Assembly: GCF_004353185.1 (NCBI RefSeq)
Contig: NZ_SMUS01000003.1
Coordinates: 102,833-166,832, forward strand
Source: Clostridium cuniculi
GTDB lineage: Bacteria > Bacillota > Clostridia > Clostridiales > Clostridiaceae
Direction of reading: 5' to 3'
Length of the DNA: 64,000 nt
The notes under the pieces were generated by a model. The model did no database searches and was not told the DNA's origin. It saw nothing but the letters and a program-made list of their open reading frames with translations. Within the stretch, counting starts at the first letter, position 1, and the number at the start of each line of letters is the position of its first letter. Made by a program: the position numbers and the translations under genes. Below, one piece after another: positions 51,562-61,100 of the stretch.

Positions 51562-52560
51562 ATGATAAAGTTAGTTTGTTATGGTGTTAGAGAAACAGAA
51601 GTTAAATACTTTGAAGAAATAAACAAAAAATTTGGTTATGATATTAAATTAGTAACTTTAGGTCTTAATCATGAAAATGTAAAAGAAGCAATTGGAGCAG
51701 AAGCTGTAATGTTTAGAGGTAACTGTAAGGCTGATAGACAAAATTTAGAGCTATTAAAAGCTAATGGTTTAAAATATCTTTTAACTAGAACTGTAGGATT
51801 TGACCATGTTGATTTAGAAGCAGTTAAGGATTTAGATTTAAAATGTGCTAGAGTTCCAGGATATTCTCCAAATGCAATAAGTGAATTAGCAGTTTCTTTA
51901 GCAATGATGTTATTAAGACATACAGCTTATACTGTAAACAGAACAAGAGAAAAGAATTTCGTTGTTGATTCATTTATGTTTAGTAAAGAAGTTAGAAATT
52001 GTACAGTTGCTGTTTTAGGAGCTGGTAAAATTGGATTAACTACAGCTAAGTTATTTAAAGGATTAGGGGCTAGAGTAATAGCTTATGATGTATTCCAAAG
52101 TGAGGCAGCTAAAGAAATAGTTGAGTTTATGGAGTTAGATGAAGTATTAGCACAAGCTGATATAATATCAGTACATATGCCATATATTAAAGATGTAAAT
52201 TACCATATGATAAATGATGAATTCATATCAAAAATGAAAGATGGAGCTATATTAATTAATACTGCTAGAGGTGAAGTTCAGGATATTGAAGCTGTAATAA
52301 GAGGTATTGAAAGTGGAAAGTTAGGCGGTTTTGGAACTGATGTTTTAGAAGGTGAATCTGCAATATTCTTTAAAGATTTAAGAGAAAAAGAATTAGAAAA
52401 TGATTTACATCAAAAATTAGTAGATCTTTATCCAAGAGTATTAGTAACTCCTCATATGGGTTCTTATACAGATGAAGCATTAACAAATATGATAGAGTTT
52501 TCTTATGAAAATTTAAGAGATTTCTTAAATGAAGGTACTTGTAAAAATAGCATAGCATAA
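51562..52560 (+). CDS. D-lactate dehydrogenase-type 2-hydroxyacid dehydrogenase
   Basis: The 332-residue protein has the NAD site AVLGAGKIGLTTAKLF and the catalytic set: Arg in LINTARGE, Glu in the DVLEGES region, and His in VTPHMGSYTDEA. The N-terminal RTVGFDHVDLEA and VPGYSPNAISE segments put it in the D-lactate / (R)-2-hydroxyisocaproate dehydrogenase group. It reduces pyruvate or a branched 2-oxoacid with NADH, recycling NAD+ in fermentation. AAAGGAG precedes the start. It follows the transporter gene and its leader carries a hairpin. Confidence 0.9.
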   Translation: MIKLVCYGVRETEVKYFEEINKKFGYDIKLVTLGLNHENVKEAIGAEAVMFRGNCKADRQNLELLKANGLKYLLTRTVGFDHVDLEAVKDLDLKCARVPGYSPNAISELAVSLAMMLLRHTAYTVNRTREKNFVVDSFMFSKEVRNCTVAVLGAGKIGLTTAKLFKGLGARVIAYDVFQSEAAKEIVEFMELDEVLAQADIISVHMPYIKDVNYHMINDEFISKMKDGAILINTARGEVQDIEAVIRGIESGKLGGFGTDVLEGESAIFFKDLREKELENDLHQKLVDLYPRVLVTPHMGSYTDEALTNMIEFSYENLRDFLNEGTCKNSIA

Positions 52561-52645
52561 TTAATATTATAGGGGGTGTTTTTTAACATCCCCTTTTTAT
52601 GTATGGAAATAATTTATAAAGAAAAAAATAATATTGGTGATATAT

Positions 52646-54199
52646 ATGAAGATGAAGTTTAAAAGTACTATAATTTTAGGTGCTGTAACAATTACATTTA
52701 TTCCATTAATTTTATCTTATATTATTTTTGTAAGTTCAAAGATATCAGACACAAATGAAGATATTAAAAATACTTTGAAAGAAATAGGTAATATTATAAG
52801 TAAAAATGAAGTAGTTAGAGAAAAACTTTATAATAGAGATAATGATAAAAGTATTCAAGACTATACAAAAATATTTATAGAAAACTTTAATGATGTTGAT
52901 ATTATTGTTGTTGGAGATATGACTGGAGAAAAATATTCTCATTTAGATGAGACACAAATAGGTGAAATATATGTGAATGAAGATAATAGGGATGTTATAA
53001 ATAAAGGCATAAGCTATTATTCTATAATGGAAGGTTCTATGGGCACTACATTAAGATGGTTTCAACCTATATTCTATAATAATCAGCAAGTAGGATTTGT
53101 TATGGTAGGTAAATATGAAAAAGATATTGCTATAATTACATCTCAAACTAAGTTTACCTATAGCTTATTATTTATTTTTTCTATATCGTTATCAATAATA
53201 GGAGCTAAAATATTAGCGGATAAAACCAAAAAATCAATATTAAATATGGAACCTCTAGAAATTGCAGCTTTATATAGGGAAAAAAATATAATTATAGATA
53301 GTGTAAATGATGGAATTATATCTTTAAATAAAAATAAGGAAGTTGTAGAGATAAATAAAAGTTGTTACAAGTTATTTGATGATTTTAAAGTAGAAGATAT
53401 TTTAGAAAAAATTAATGTTTATATAGATAATAGAGAAGAAGTTGAAATGAAGGAATTTGTTATAAAAGGTAAAAAAATATTTATAACAATTAAAAATATT
53501 AAATTAGGTGATAATTGCCTTAGAACAATAATTACTTTAGTTGATAAAAATCCTATTAATAAAATAGCAAAAGAAATAACTGGAGTAGATGAAATAATTA
53601 AAAATTTAAGGGCAAATGTTCATGAGTTTAAAAATAGTCTTTATGTAATTTTAGGATTACTTGAAATAAATGCTTATGATGATGCTAAAAAATATATTTT
53701 AAAAATACAGAAGATTCAAGAGAATACTATAAGTAAGTTTTCTAGTATTGAAGATAAATATGTTAGAGGATTATTAATTAGTAGAGAATCAGTTGCTAAA
53801 GAAAGAAAAATAGATTTTGTATTAACACAGGAATCATTTTTAGAAGAGAATCATGGAATTATAGATTCAAATGATATAGTAACTATCCTTGGAAATCTAA
53901 TTGAAAATGCATTTGAAGCATGCTCTTTATGTGGAGATATTAAAAAAAGAGTAGAGGTATCATTATATGAAGATGAATCTGTTATAGAAATTCAAGTTCG
54001 TGATAATGGAAGAAATATTGATAAAAAAATAAGAAATACCTTGTTTATTGAGGGAATATCCTCAAAAGGAGAGGGACGAGGAACAGGATTATATTTAGTT
54101 AAAAATAGAGTTGAAATTTATAATGGAAGTATAGATATTGAAGAGTTTGATGATGAAAAAATATTTGTTATAACTATTTTAAAGGGGGTAGACAAATAA
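52646..54199 (+). CDS. CitA/DcuS-type sensor histidine kinase
   Basis: Order: membrane helix (about 8-28), an extracytoplasmic PAS/CitA-like sensor (30-165), second helix (about 172-192), a cytoplasmic PAS domain (about 215-310), the phosphorylation site H326-E-F-K-N and an ATPase domain with NLIENAFEAC and GRGTGLYLVKN. The HEFKN box and order are those of CitA/DcuS kinases, which sense extracellular carboxylates. The start at 52646 uses GGTGA; the TTG at 52634 overlaps it. It overlaps the response-regulator start by one base. Confidence 0.9.
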   Translation: MKMKFKSTIILGAVTITFIPLILSYIIFVSSKISDTNEDIKNTLKEIGNIISKNEVVREKLYNRDNDKSIQDYTKIFIENFNDVDIIVVGDMTGEKYSHLDETQIGEIYVNEDNRDVINKGISYYSIMEGSMGTTLRWFQPIFYNNQQVGFVMVGKYEKDIAIITSQTKFTYSLLFIFSISLSIIGAKILADKTKKSILNMEPLEIAALYREKNIIIDSVNDGIISLNKNKEVVEINKSCYKLFDDFKVEDILEKINVYIDNREEVEMKEFVIKGKKIFITIKNIKLGDNCLRTIITLVDKNPINKIAKEITGVDEIIKNLRANVHEFKNSLYVILGLLEINAYDDAKKYILKIQKIQENTISKFSSIEDKYVRGLLISRESVAKERKIDFVLTQESFLEENHGIIDSNDIVTILGNLIENAFEACSLCGDIKKRVEVSLYEDESVIEIQVRDNGRNIDKKIRNTLFIEGISSKGEGRGTGLYLVKNRVEIYNGSIDIEEFDDEKIFVITILKGVDK

Positions 54200-54870
54200 T
54201 GAATGTATTAATAGTTGAAGATGATCCAATGGTAGCTTTAATTAATAAGAGGTATTTAGAACAAATTACAGGAGTAAAAACATTTGGTCCTGTAATGTAT
54301 GAAAAAGAAATAATTTCAAGCTTAGAAGAAAATAATATTGACTTAATATTGATGGATGTATTTTTACCAGAAAAAAGTGGGATAGATATATTAAAATCTA
54401 TTAGAGAAAAAAATATTTTTACAGATGTAATAATGATAACTGCAGCAAATAGTACAGATGAAATTAAAAAGGCATTTGCATATGGAGTAGTAGATTATTT
54501 AGTAAAACCTTTTGAATTTGAAAGATTTAAAGAATCTATTAATAAATATAAAGCAAAAAAGAAATTATTACTTAATGATGAAATATTAACTCAAAAAGAT
54601 ATAGATACTTTACTTATAAACAATTCCTTAGAAAGTCAGGTTAAACTTCCTAAAGGTTTAAATGAGAAAACATTAGATAGAGTAATTAAATTTTTAAATG
54701 AAAATTCTCATGAAGTTTGGACATTAAGAGAAATTGCATATGAAATAAAAATTAGTAACGTAACTATTAAAAAGTATATGGATTATTTAGATAGTATAGG
54801 GAAAGTTGATTCAGAAATGACTTTTGGTAATGTTGGGAGACCAGAATATAAGTACTTTGTGAAAAAATAG
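54199..54870 (+). CDS. CitB/DcuR-type response regulator
   Basis: The 223-residue protein has a receiver domain (VEDDP, phosphorylated D53 in LMDVFLP, K in LVKPFEFE). The C-terminal helix-turn-helix (about 160-218: TLREIAYEIKISNVTIKKYMDYLDSIG) is typical of CitB/DcuR proteins. Its ATG overlaps the kinase stop (TAATG), so the pair is translationally coupled. It probably activates the adjacent carboxylate transporter and/or dehydrogenase genes. Confidence 0.92.
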   Translation: MNVLIVEDDPMVALINKRYLEQITGVKTFGPVMYEKEIISSLEENNIDLILMDVFLPEKSGIDILKSIREKNIFTDVIMITAANSTDEIKKAFAYGVVDYLVKPFEFERFKESINKYKAKKKLLLNDEILTQKDIDTLLINNSLESQVKLPKGLNEKTLDRVIKFLNENSHEVWTLREIAYEIKISNVTIKKYMDYLDSIGKVDSEMTFGNVGRPEYKYFVKK

Positions 54871-54940
54871 GGCTGAAAATAATAGGAAATAAAATATAAA
54901 TATGGTATAATATGAGTATAGTATATGAGGGGGCTACATT

Positions 54941-55114
54941 ATGAAGTATGAGAAATATAAATATTTGGGATTTTTAGGGTTATTATCATTAATAGGACTT
55001 AAAGGCTTTGTTACACATAATTATTTATGGTTTATTTTATTTATAAATTATTTATGGTTTACTTTCTTTTATGATAATAGCATAGTATATAAGTTACAAC
55101 TTAATAAGAAGTAA
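54941..55114 (+). CDS. Small membrane protein, DUF3796-like, 57 residues
   Basis: A strong GAGGGGG lies seven bases before the ATG of this 57-codon gene. The product begins KYEKYKYLGFLGLLSLIGLKG and has two hydrophobic segments with a repeated NYLWF element. This is like short DUF3796 proteins of Clostridia, whose role is unknown. A TATAAT-like element upstream and a terminator downstream support a real gene. Confidence 0.65.
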   Translation: MKYEKYKYLGFLGLLSLIGLKGFVTHNYLWFILFINYLWFTFFYDNSIVYKLQLNKK

Positions 55115-55147
55115 AATCTTATGTTTATTATTAAAATAGTTATCTAT

Positions 55148-55196
55148 AAAAACAACAATTATTGATTAGTTTCAACAATTGTTGTTTTTTATTTTT
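55148..55196 (+). terminator. Rho-independent terminator after the small membrane protein
   Basis: AAAAACAACAATT (55148-55160) pairs with AATTGTTGTTTTT (55177-55189), followed by more T. A very similar hairpin ends the next gene at 56025. Confidence 0.85.
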
Positions 55197-55321
55197 AGAA
55201 GTATTTTAAATTTATAAATATTAAAAATTAGAATATAATTAGCATAACATTAACAAAGAGAGAAAAACTAATAAGGAACTTTTATAAATAAGTTAAATAT
55301 TAGAAAGAAAGAGGTTAAATT

Positions 55322-56005
55322 ATGTTCAAACATGAGAAACATCTAATTCGTGAAGTTAAAGTTGAGAGACCTAATTCCACATATGCTAATATAATGCAAG
55401 AGCAATTAGGAGGAGCTAATGGTGAATTAACAGCAGCTCTAACTTACTTTATTCAAAGCTTTAGAGTAGAGAATAAAGAGATAAAGGATTTATTTTTAGA
55501 CATAGCTGCTGAGGAATTTGGTCATGCAGAGATGGTAGCTACAACTATAAATTTATTAAATGGTAAAGATGTGACAGCACCTCCAGCAGAAGTAGGTGCT
55601 ATTGAAGCAAGTACAACCTCAAGATTAACACCATTGCTTGCTAATTCATCAGGATATTTATGGACTGCAGCATATGTAAATGAAACAGGAGATTTAGCTG
55701 CGGATTTATTAACTAATATAGGAAATGAACAAAGGGCTAAAACTACTTATGAGAATCTTTATAGACAAATAAAAGATAAATATGTTAGAGAAACTATTCA
55801 ATATCTATTACAACGTGAAGAAGCACATAATACAATGTTTAGAGAAGCTTTTAATAAAATACTTGGAACAGGATCATTAAAGGAATGGGGAGATACTAAA
55901 GATGCAAAGATGTATCTAGATTTATCTACACCAGGAAAGTATTTTGATGATTTAAAGAATCCTGAAGCACCTGCTTTTGAAGAGCCAGATCCAGGAAAGA
56001 AATAA
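55322..56005 (+). CDS. Manganese catalase / CotJC-like protein
   Basis: The 227-residue four-helix protein carries the dimanganese ligands: E35 in GGANGEL, E65 and H68 in EEFGH, Glu in NEQRAK and Glu/His in REEAH. This is the manganese-catalase family; in spore formers the same fold includes CotJC of the inner coat. It would disproportionate H2O2 and protect spores or anaerobic cells. AAAGAAAGAGG precedes the start. A single gene flanked by two nearly identical terminators. Confidence 0.9.
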   Translation: MFKHEKHLIREVKVERPNSTYANIMQEQLGGANGELTAALTYFIQSFRVENKEIKDLFLDIAAEEFGHAEMVATTINLLNGKDVTAPPAEVGAIEASTTSRLTPLLANSSGYLWTAAYVNETGDLAADLLTNIGNEQRAKTTYENLYRQIKDKYVRETIQYLLQREEAHNTMFREAFNKILGTGSLKEWGDTKDAKMYLDLSTPGKYFDDLKNPEAPAFEEPDPGKK

Positions 56006-56024
56006 GAATTTATATAAAAGAAAG

Positions 56025-56069
56025 CAACAATTATTAGATTAATATAAGTTAATAATTGTTGTTTTTTAT
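56025..56069 (+). terminator. Rho-independent terminator after the Mn-catalase-like gene
   Basis: CAACAATTATTA (56025-56036) pairs with TAATAATTGTTG (56050-56061), followed by six T. It resembles the hairpin at 55148. Confidence 0.88.
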
Positions 56070-56264
56070 TTTCAATATAATTCTCTCCTCTATTTTATAC
56101 TAAGTAACTATAAAATGGGATTTGTTATAATTGACACCAGAATACTATAATTTATTTCTAAATAAATGAATGTATAATATCACTAATATAGAAAGTTGTA
56201 TAAATAAAATAATAATATTAAAATAATATTTGAAGTTTATTTTTTTATATAGGGAGAAAAGGAA

Positions 56265-57092
56265 ATGATTTATGAGAAGATAAAAATAAGTGATATATGT
56301 AGTAAATTAAAAGAAAGTAAGGCTGTTATAAGTGCATATATTCCTGATAATAGTGAAGAAATTAATATTAATAAAAAAAGAGCAACTATAGTAATTTGTC
56401 CAGGTGGTGGATATGGATTTACTTCAGATAGAGAAGCAGAGCCTATAGCTTTAAAATTTATGGCTCAAGGATTCAATGCAATTGTACTTAGATATAGTGT
56501 TGCACCAACAAGATATCCTAATGCCTTATTAGAGTTATCAGAAACCTTTAATTATGTACGTAAAAAAGAAAATCAATGGAATGTAGATAAAGAAAAAGTT
56601 ATTGTATGTGGATTTTCAGCAGGTGGACATTTAGCCGGAAGTTTAGGAGTGCTTTGGAATAATGAATTTATAGAAAAAGATTTAGGAGTAAATAAAGAAA
56701 ATATAAAACCCAATGGTTTGATATTATGTTATCCAGTTATAACTGCTGGAGAGTTTGCTCATAGGGGATCTTTTGATAATTTATTTGGAGAAGAAGAAAG
56801 TGAAAAAAATAGATATAAGTTATCTTTAGAAAATTTAGTATCTAAAGATACACCTAAAACATTTTTATGGCATACATTTAGTGATACCACAGTCCCAGTT
56901 GAAAATTCATTATTATTTGCAAACTCATTAGCCAAGAATAAAGTTCCTTTTGAGCTTCATGTATATCCAAATGGAGGACATGGAATGGCACTTTGTGACG
57001 AGAGTACTGCTATGAATGGGAAAGAGGAGCATATAGATGAGCATCTAGCTACTTGGTTTAATTTAGCATGTCAGTGGATAAATAAAATTTAA
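56265..57092 (+). CDS. Alpha/beta-hydrolase, acetyl-xylan-esterase-like
   Basis: The 275-residue protein has the oxyanion loop ICPGGGYGF, nucleophile S118 in CGFSAGGH, the acid in FSDTTVPVENSL and the catalytic His in PNGGHGMAL. The order and size fit BD-FAE/AXE-like esterases acting on acylated sugars or short esters. No signal peptide is present, so it is cytoplasmic. A GGGAGAAAAGG site precedes the ATG. It stands alone. Confidence 0.88.
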   Translation: MIYEKIKISDICSKLKESKAVISAYIPDNSEEININKKRATIVICPGGGYGFTSDREAEPIALKFMAQGFNAIVLRYSVAPTRYPNALLELSETFNYVRKKENQWNVDKEKVIVCGFSAGGHLAGSLGVLWNNEFIEKDLGVNKENIKPNGLILCYPVITAGEFAHRGSFDNLFGEEESEKNRYKLSLENLVSKDTPKTFLWHTFSDTTVPVENSLLFANSLAKNKVPFELHVYPNGGHGMALCDESTAMNGKEEHIDEHLATWFNLACQWINKI

Positions 57093-57181
57093 TATATATT
57101 ATAAGTTGCAAAAAAAAGTATAAAATATATTTGTAAGTATTTATTTAATATAATTATTAGTGATATGTAGGTGAGTTTATA

Positions 57182-57484
57182 GTGAAGGATTATATTTGTG
57201 AGTTATGTAAACGTGAAGGGATTATTAAAATTACTGAGCATCATCTAGTACCAAAAGAGGTTGGAGGAGGAAAATTACCTGTGGCATTACTATGCCAAGA
57301 TTGTCATAAGCAAATTCATGCTTTATATACTAATAAGGAGCTTGCGATGAGATTAAATACAATAGCAGCTTTAGAAAAGGATGAAAGAGTTGCAAGATAT
57401 TTGAGATATATAAAAAATCAGCCTCCAAATAAAAACATAACTATAAAAAAGTCACGAGCAGTAAGAAAAAAGGGGATAAAATAA
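57182..57484 (+). CDS. HNH-type zinc-binding protein
   Basis: The 100-residue protein has an HNH-like fold: CELCKREG, TEHHLVPKEVGG, ALLCQDCHKQIHALYTN, with two Cys pairs for zinc and the H-H catalytic pair. The basic C-terminus (KKSRAVRKKG) may bind nucleic acid. It could be a small nuclease; family members are often called HNH-containing proteins without known role. The start is GTG at 57182 after AGGTGAG. Confidence 0.8.
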   Translation: MKDYICELCKREGIIKITEHHLVPKEVGGGKLPVALLCQDCHKQIHALYTNKELAMRLNTIAALEKDERVARYLRYIKNQPPNKNITIKKSRAVRKKGIK

Positions 57485-57619
57485 AGATTATATGTGATAA
57501 AGTCACATTTAGTAGTTTTCAAGGGCAACAATAGCTAGTTTATTGAATATAATTTTAGTAAAGACCAAAATAATAGTTTAAAAAAATGTCTTTTTTATAA
57601 ATTATAGGAGAGAACTAAA

Positions 57620-57925
57620 ATGAAAGTTATTAAAGAATCAGAATTTATTAATGAAATAAATGAAGGATTAGTTTTGGTAGATTTTTATGCTGAATGGTGT
57701 GGACCATGTAAAATGCTTTCACCAATATTAGAGCAAATAAATGCTGAAGATGAAAATGTAAAAATTATTAAAGTAAATATTGATGATTCAAGGTTTTTAG
57801 CAAATTATTATCAAATACAATCAATACCTACATTAATATTATTAAAGAATGGTCAATTTTTGCATAGAATTACTGGATTTAGTCCTAAAAAAACAATACA
57901 AGAGTTAATAGAAAAAGGAAAATAG
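57620..57925 (+). CDS. trxA: Thioredoxin
   Basis: The 101-residue protein has the classic active site DFYAEW-C27-G-P-C30-K, the KVNIDD strand and the cis-proline SIPTLIL. It reduces protein disulfides; the partner reductase is not in the window. AGGAGAG precedes the ATG. A strong terminator follows at once, so it is a single-gene unit. Confidence 0.93.
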   Translation: MKVIKESEFINEINEGLVLVDFYAEWCGPCKMLSPILEQINAEDENVKIIKVNIDDSRFLANYYQIQSIPTLILLKNGQFLHRITGFSPKKTIQELIEKGK

Positions 57926-57954
57926 AAAATATAAAAATGTTTTTTTACTATCTA

Positions 57955-57993
57955 AAAAGGCGTCTTAAATTAAAATTTAAGACGTCTTTTTAT
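57955..57993 (+). terminator. Rho-independent terminator after thioredoxin
   Basis: A 17-bp stem with one G-T pair (57955-57971 with 57974-57990) and a tiny loop is followed by T. The left side is A-rich, so it may work both ways. Confidence 0.9.
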
Positions 57994-58095
57994 TTATAAA
58001 GTAGGCAAAATAGTTAAAATTCGCAAGATGTTTATATAAATTAACAACTTGAATAAGGAAAATAATAGAAAATTATATTAAAATATAAATATGCA

Positions 58096-58111
58096 GTGTA
58101 AAGGTATACAC
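58096..58111. promoter_or_regulatory. GTGTA-N6-TACAC dyad upstream of GH101
   Basis: A short perfect dyad sits 52 bases before the start codon of the GH101 gene. It could be an operator; the binding protein is unknown. Confidence 0.3.
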
Positions 58112-58162
58112 AAAATTGAGTTTTATATCAATAGATATTAATTAAATAGGGGAGGTATCATT

Positions 58163-61100
58163 ATGATAAAAAACAAATCAATGAATAAGAAAATAGCTCT
58201 TATTATAGCAGTGGCAGTAACAGTTGGACAAATTCCAGTATCAGCATTAGCTGAAAATAACACTACGCTAATAGTAGAAAATAGCGAGGTAGAAAATGTA
58301 GAAAAGGCATCAGAAGAATATGCTTATAATCAAGAGTATGATAATTATTCAAGTACATCTTGGACAAACTTAATAGGAAATGGAACTATTGTTAAGAATA
58401 TGGATAATGATGTACCGGATACTGAAGGAAAGACTGGATATCTGGAAATTTCTAGAGATACTACTGCTAATAATCAATTAGTATTTTTAGAAAATCAAAG
58501 TCCAAGCATAAAGGATTTTGAGGCTGAAGTAAGATTTCAACTTAATCCAGAAGAAGGTAAGGCAGCTGGAAGGTTTGGACTTGTATTTAGAGGGCAAGAT
58601 GCTAATACTTATGGATTTATTGGATATAATGGTGGAGAAACTGCGCAAGGAAAATGGCTTATTGAAACTCCAACAGCATGGAAAGATGATATTGAAGGAC
58701 CAACAATTGAAGCTGGCCAATGGGTCACAATGAAGGTAAAGGTGCAAAGAAATAATATAACTTTAACTGTTAATGATACTGAAATATTTAATGATGCCGT
58801 TAATATGGGTAATTTCCCTGAAGAAGCTGGTAAGTTTGGATATAGAACTTGGTTTGATAATAAAACTATAAATGTTGACTATTTAAAGGTTAAGTCACTT
58901 GATAATGAAGTTGTAACAGATATAAAAGAGGTAGAAGAGACAAATATATCTACATTATTAAATGCTAAGCCTGAGTTGCCATATAAAGTTAATGTAACAT
59001 ACTCTGATGGTACAAAAGGACAAGAAGTTGTAATTTGGGATTATATTGACCCAGCTAAATATGCAGAAGTAGGTACCTTTGTTGTTGAAGGAGCTATTAA
59101 AGGATCTGCTGAAGGAACACCAAAGGCTAAAGCTAATATTACAGTTAGAGATAAAATAGAATATTCAACTGATTTTGAAACTCCTGAAACTAGTGGAGAT
59201 TGGCAAGTTTTAAAACCAACAGGACTTTCTGCAACAGTAGCAGATGGAGCAGTAAAAGTTCCTATGAACGGTGTATCTGTGTCAGCAGATATGAATTGTC
59301 CTGACGTTAAGAACTTTGTATATGAAACTGATTTTACTGTAAACAATGATTCAGGAAGAATTGGATTAGGTTTTAGAGTAAGTGATGTTAAAAACTGGGG
59401 AGCTGTTTGTTATGATGCAGGTTCATGGGTATGGAAAGCAAGTACAAATGGTTCTGAGTCTTACGGTTCTTTCCCAGGTTCAAAGAAATTAGAGGGAAAT
59501 AAAACTTATAGAATGAAACTTGAAGTTGAAGATAACAAAGTTACATTATCTATAGATGGAGAAGTTATAGGTAGTGCAACATCAGATAAATTCCCAACTT
59601 CAGGAGGTAAGATAGGATTAGTTGGATGGTTTGGAAATAAGACTGTTACTTTAGATAATGTTAGTGTTAATGAGATCACTTCTGAAACAGATACAGATTT
59701 ACCAGAAATAACAGAGCAAACTATTGAATCAGACATAATGACAGTTAAATTAGATAATACTTTCCCAAGAGTTATTGAGTATAATTGGAAAGCTGATGAT
59801 TCAACATTAATTGGACAAGAAACAAGATCTAATAAAGTTAATCTTAATGGTAAAAACTATACTCCAGAAGTTAATTGTGTTGTAGAAGATAATAAGGCTA
59901 CTTATACAATGGCTATTGATGAAATTGGAGTTACATTAACAGCTGTTATGTCTGTAGAAGATAATAAAATAAGACTAGAAATAACTAATATTGAGGAAAC
60001 TGGTGACTTTATAGTTAAAAAAGTATCATTACCAAATCAAAGCTTTGCAGAAGTAAGAAGTGATAATGGTGGTGCTATTGCAGCTGTATTATCAACAGGA
60101 GCTTGGCATCAAATTACTGATGAAATAAGTACTGTTGAAGATTTAGAGCCATCAAGTAAAGCTAAGACTTATGCATTTATTAATGATAATGATTTTGCTA
60201 TATCATTAAATAATAATGTTGTGGAATACTCTAGTAGAATACTTTTAAATACTGAAAATAGAAATGGATATAAGAGTACTAGTATTGGAACTGGAGCTTG
60301 GACATATAGAGAAGTATTAGATTCTGAGTCAGATGTAGATTTTTATAGTGATGAAGAAAATTTATGGGCAGAAGCATATATAACTAAAGATATGAATGAG
60401 GATGAGACAATAAACTGGCAAGATGCTGCAATTGAATATAGAAATAGAGTTGAAGCACCATTAGGAGCCGAGGATTTAAAAAATAGTCTTTCATATATTG
60501 CTTTTAATATAGGTTATACTCAAAGTCCATTCTTAAGAACTTTAGATACAGTTAAGAAGTTATATAATTATACAGATGGATTTGGACAAATGGTACTTGA
60601 AAAAGGATATCAAGCTGAAGGGCATGATGACTCAATTCCAGACTATGGTGGACATATTGGTATAAGACAAGGTGGAGTTGAAGATTTCAACACCTTAATA
60701 GAAGAAGGTGCTAAATATAATGCTAAGTTTGGTGTTCATATAAATGCTACAGAATATCAATTAGATGCATTCCAATATCCTGATAATGGTTCAGTAAATA
60801 CTAATTCTCCAGGATGGAACTGGTTAGATCAAGCTTATTATGTTAATCAAAGAGCAGATTTAACTACAGGTGAATTATTCAGAAGATTAGATATGTTAAA
60901 AGAAGATTTACCTAATTTAGGTTGGGTATATGTTGACGTTTATACAGGTAATGGATGGAATGCTCATCAACTTGGTGAAAAGCTAAATGATTTAGGATAT
61001 CAAGTTGCAACAGAGTTCCATAGTCCTCTTGAAGAACATGTAACTTGGACTCACTGGGGAGCAGACCCTGCATATCCAAATGAAGGTGGTACAAGTGAAA

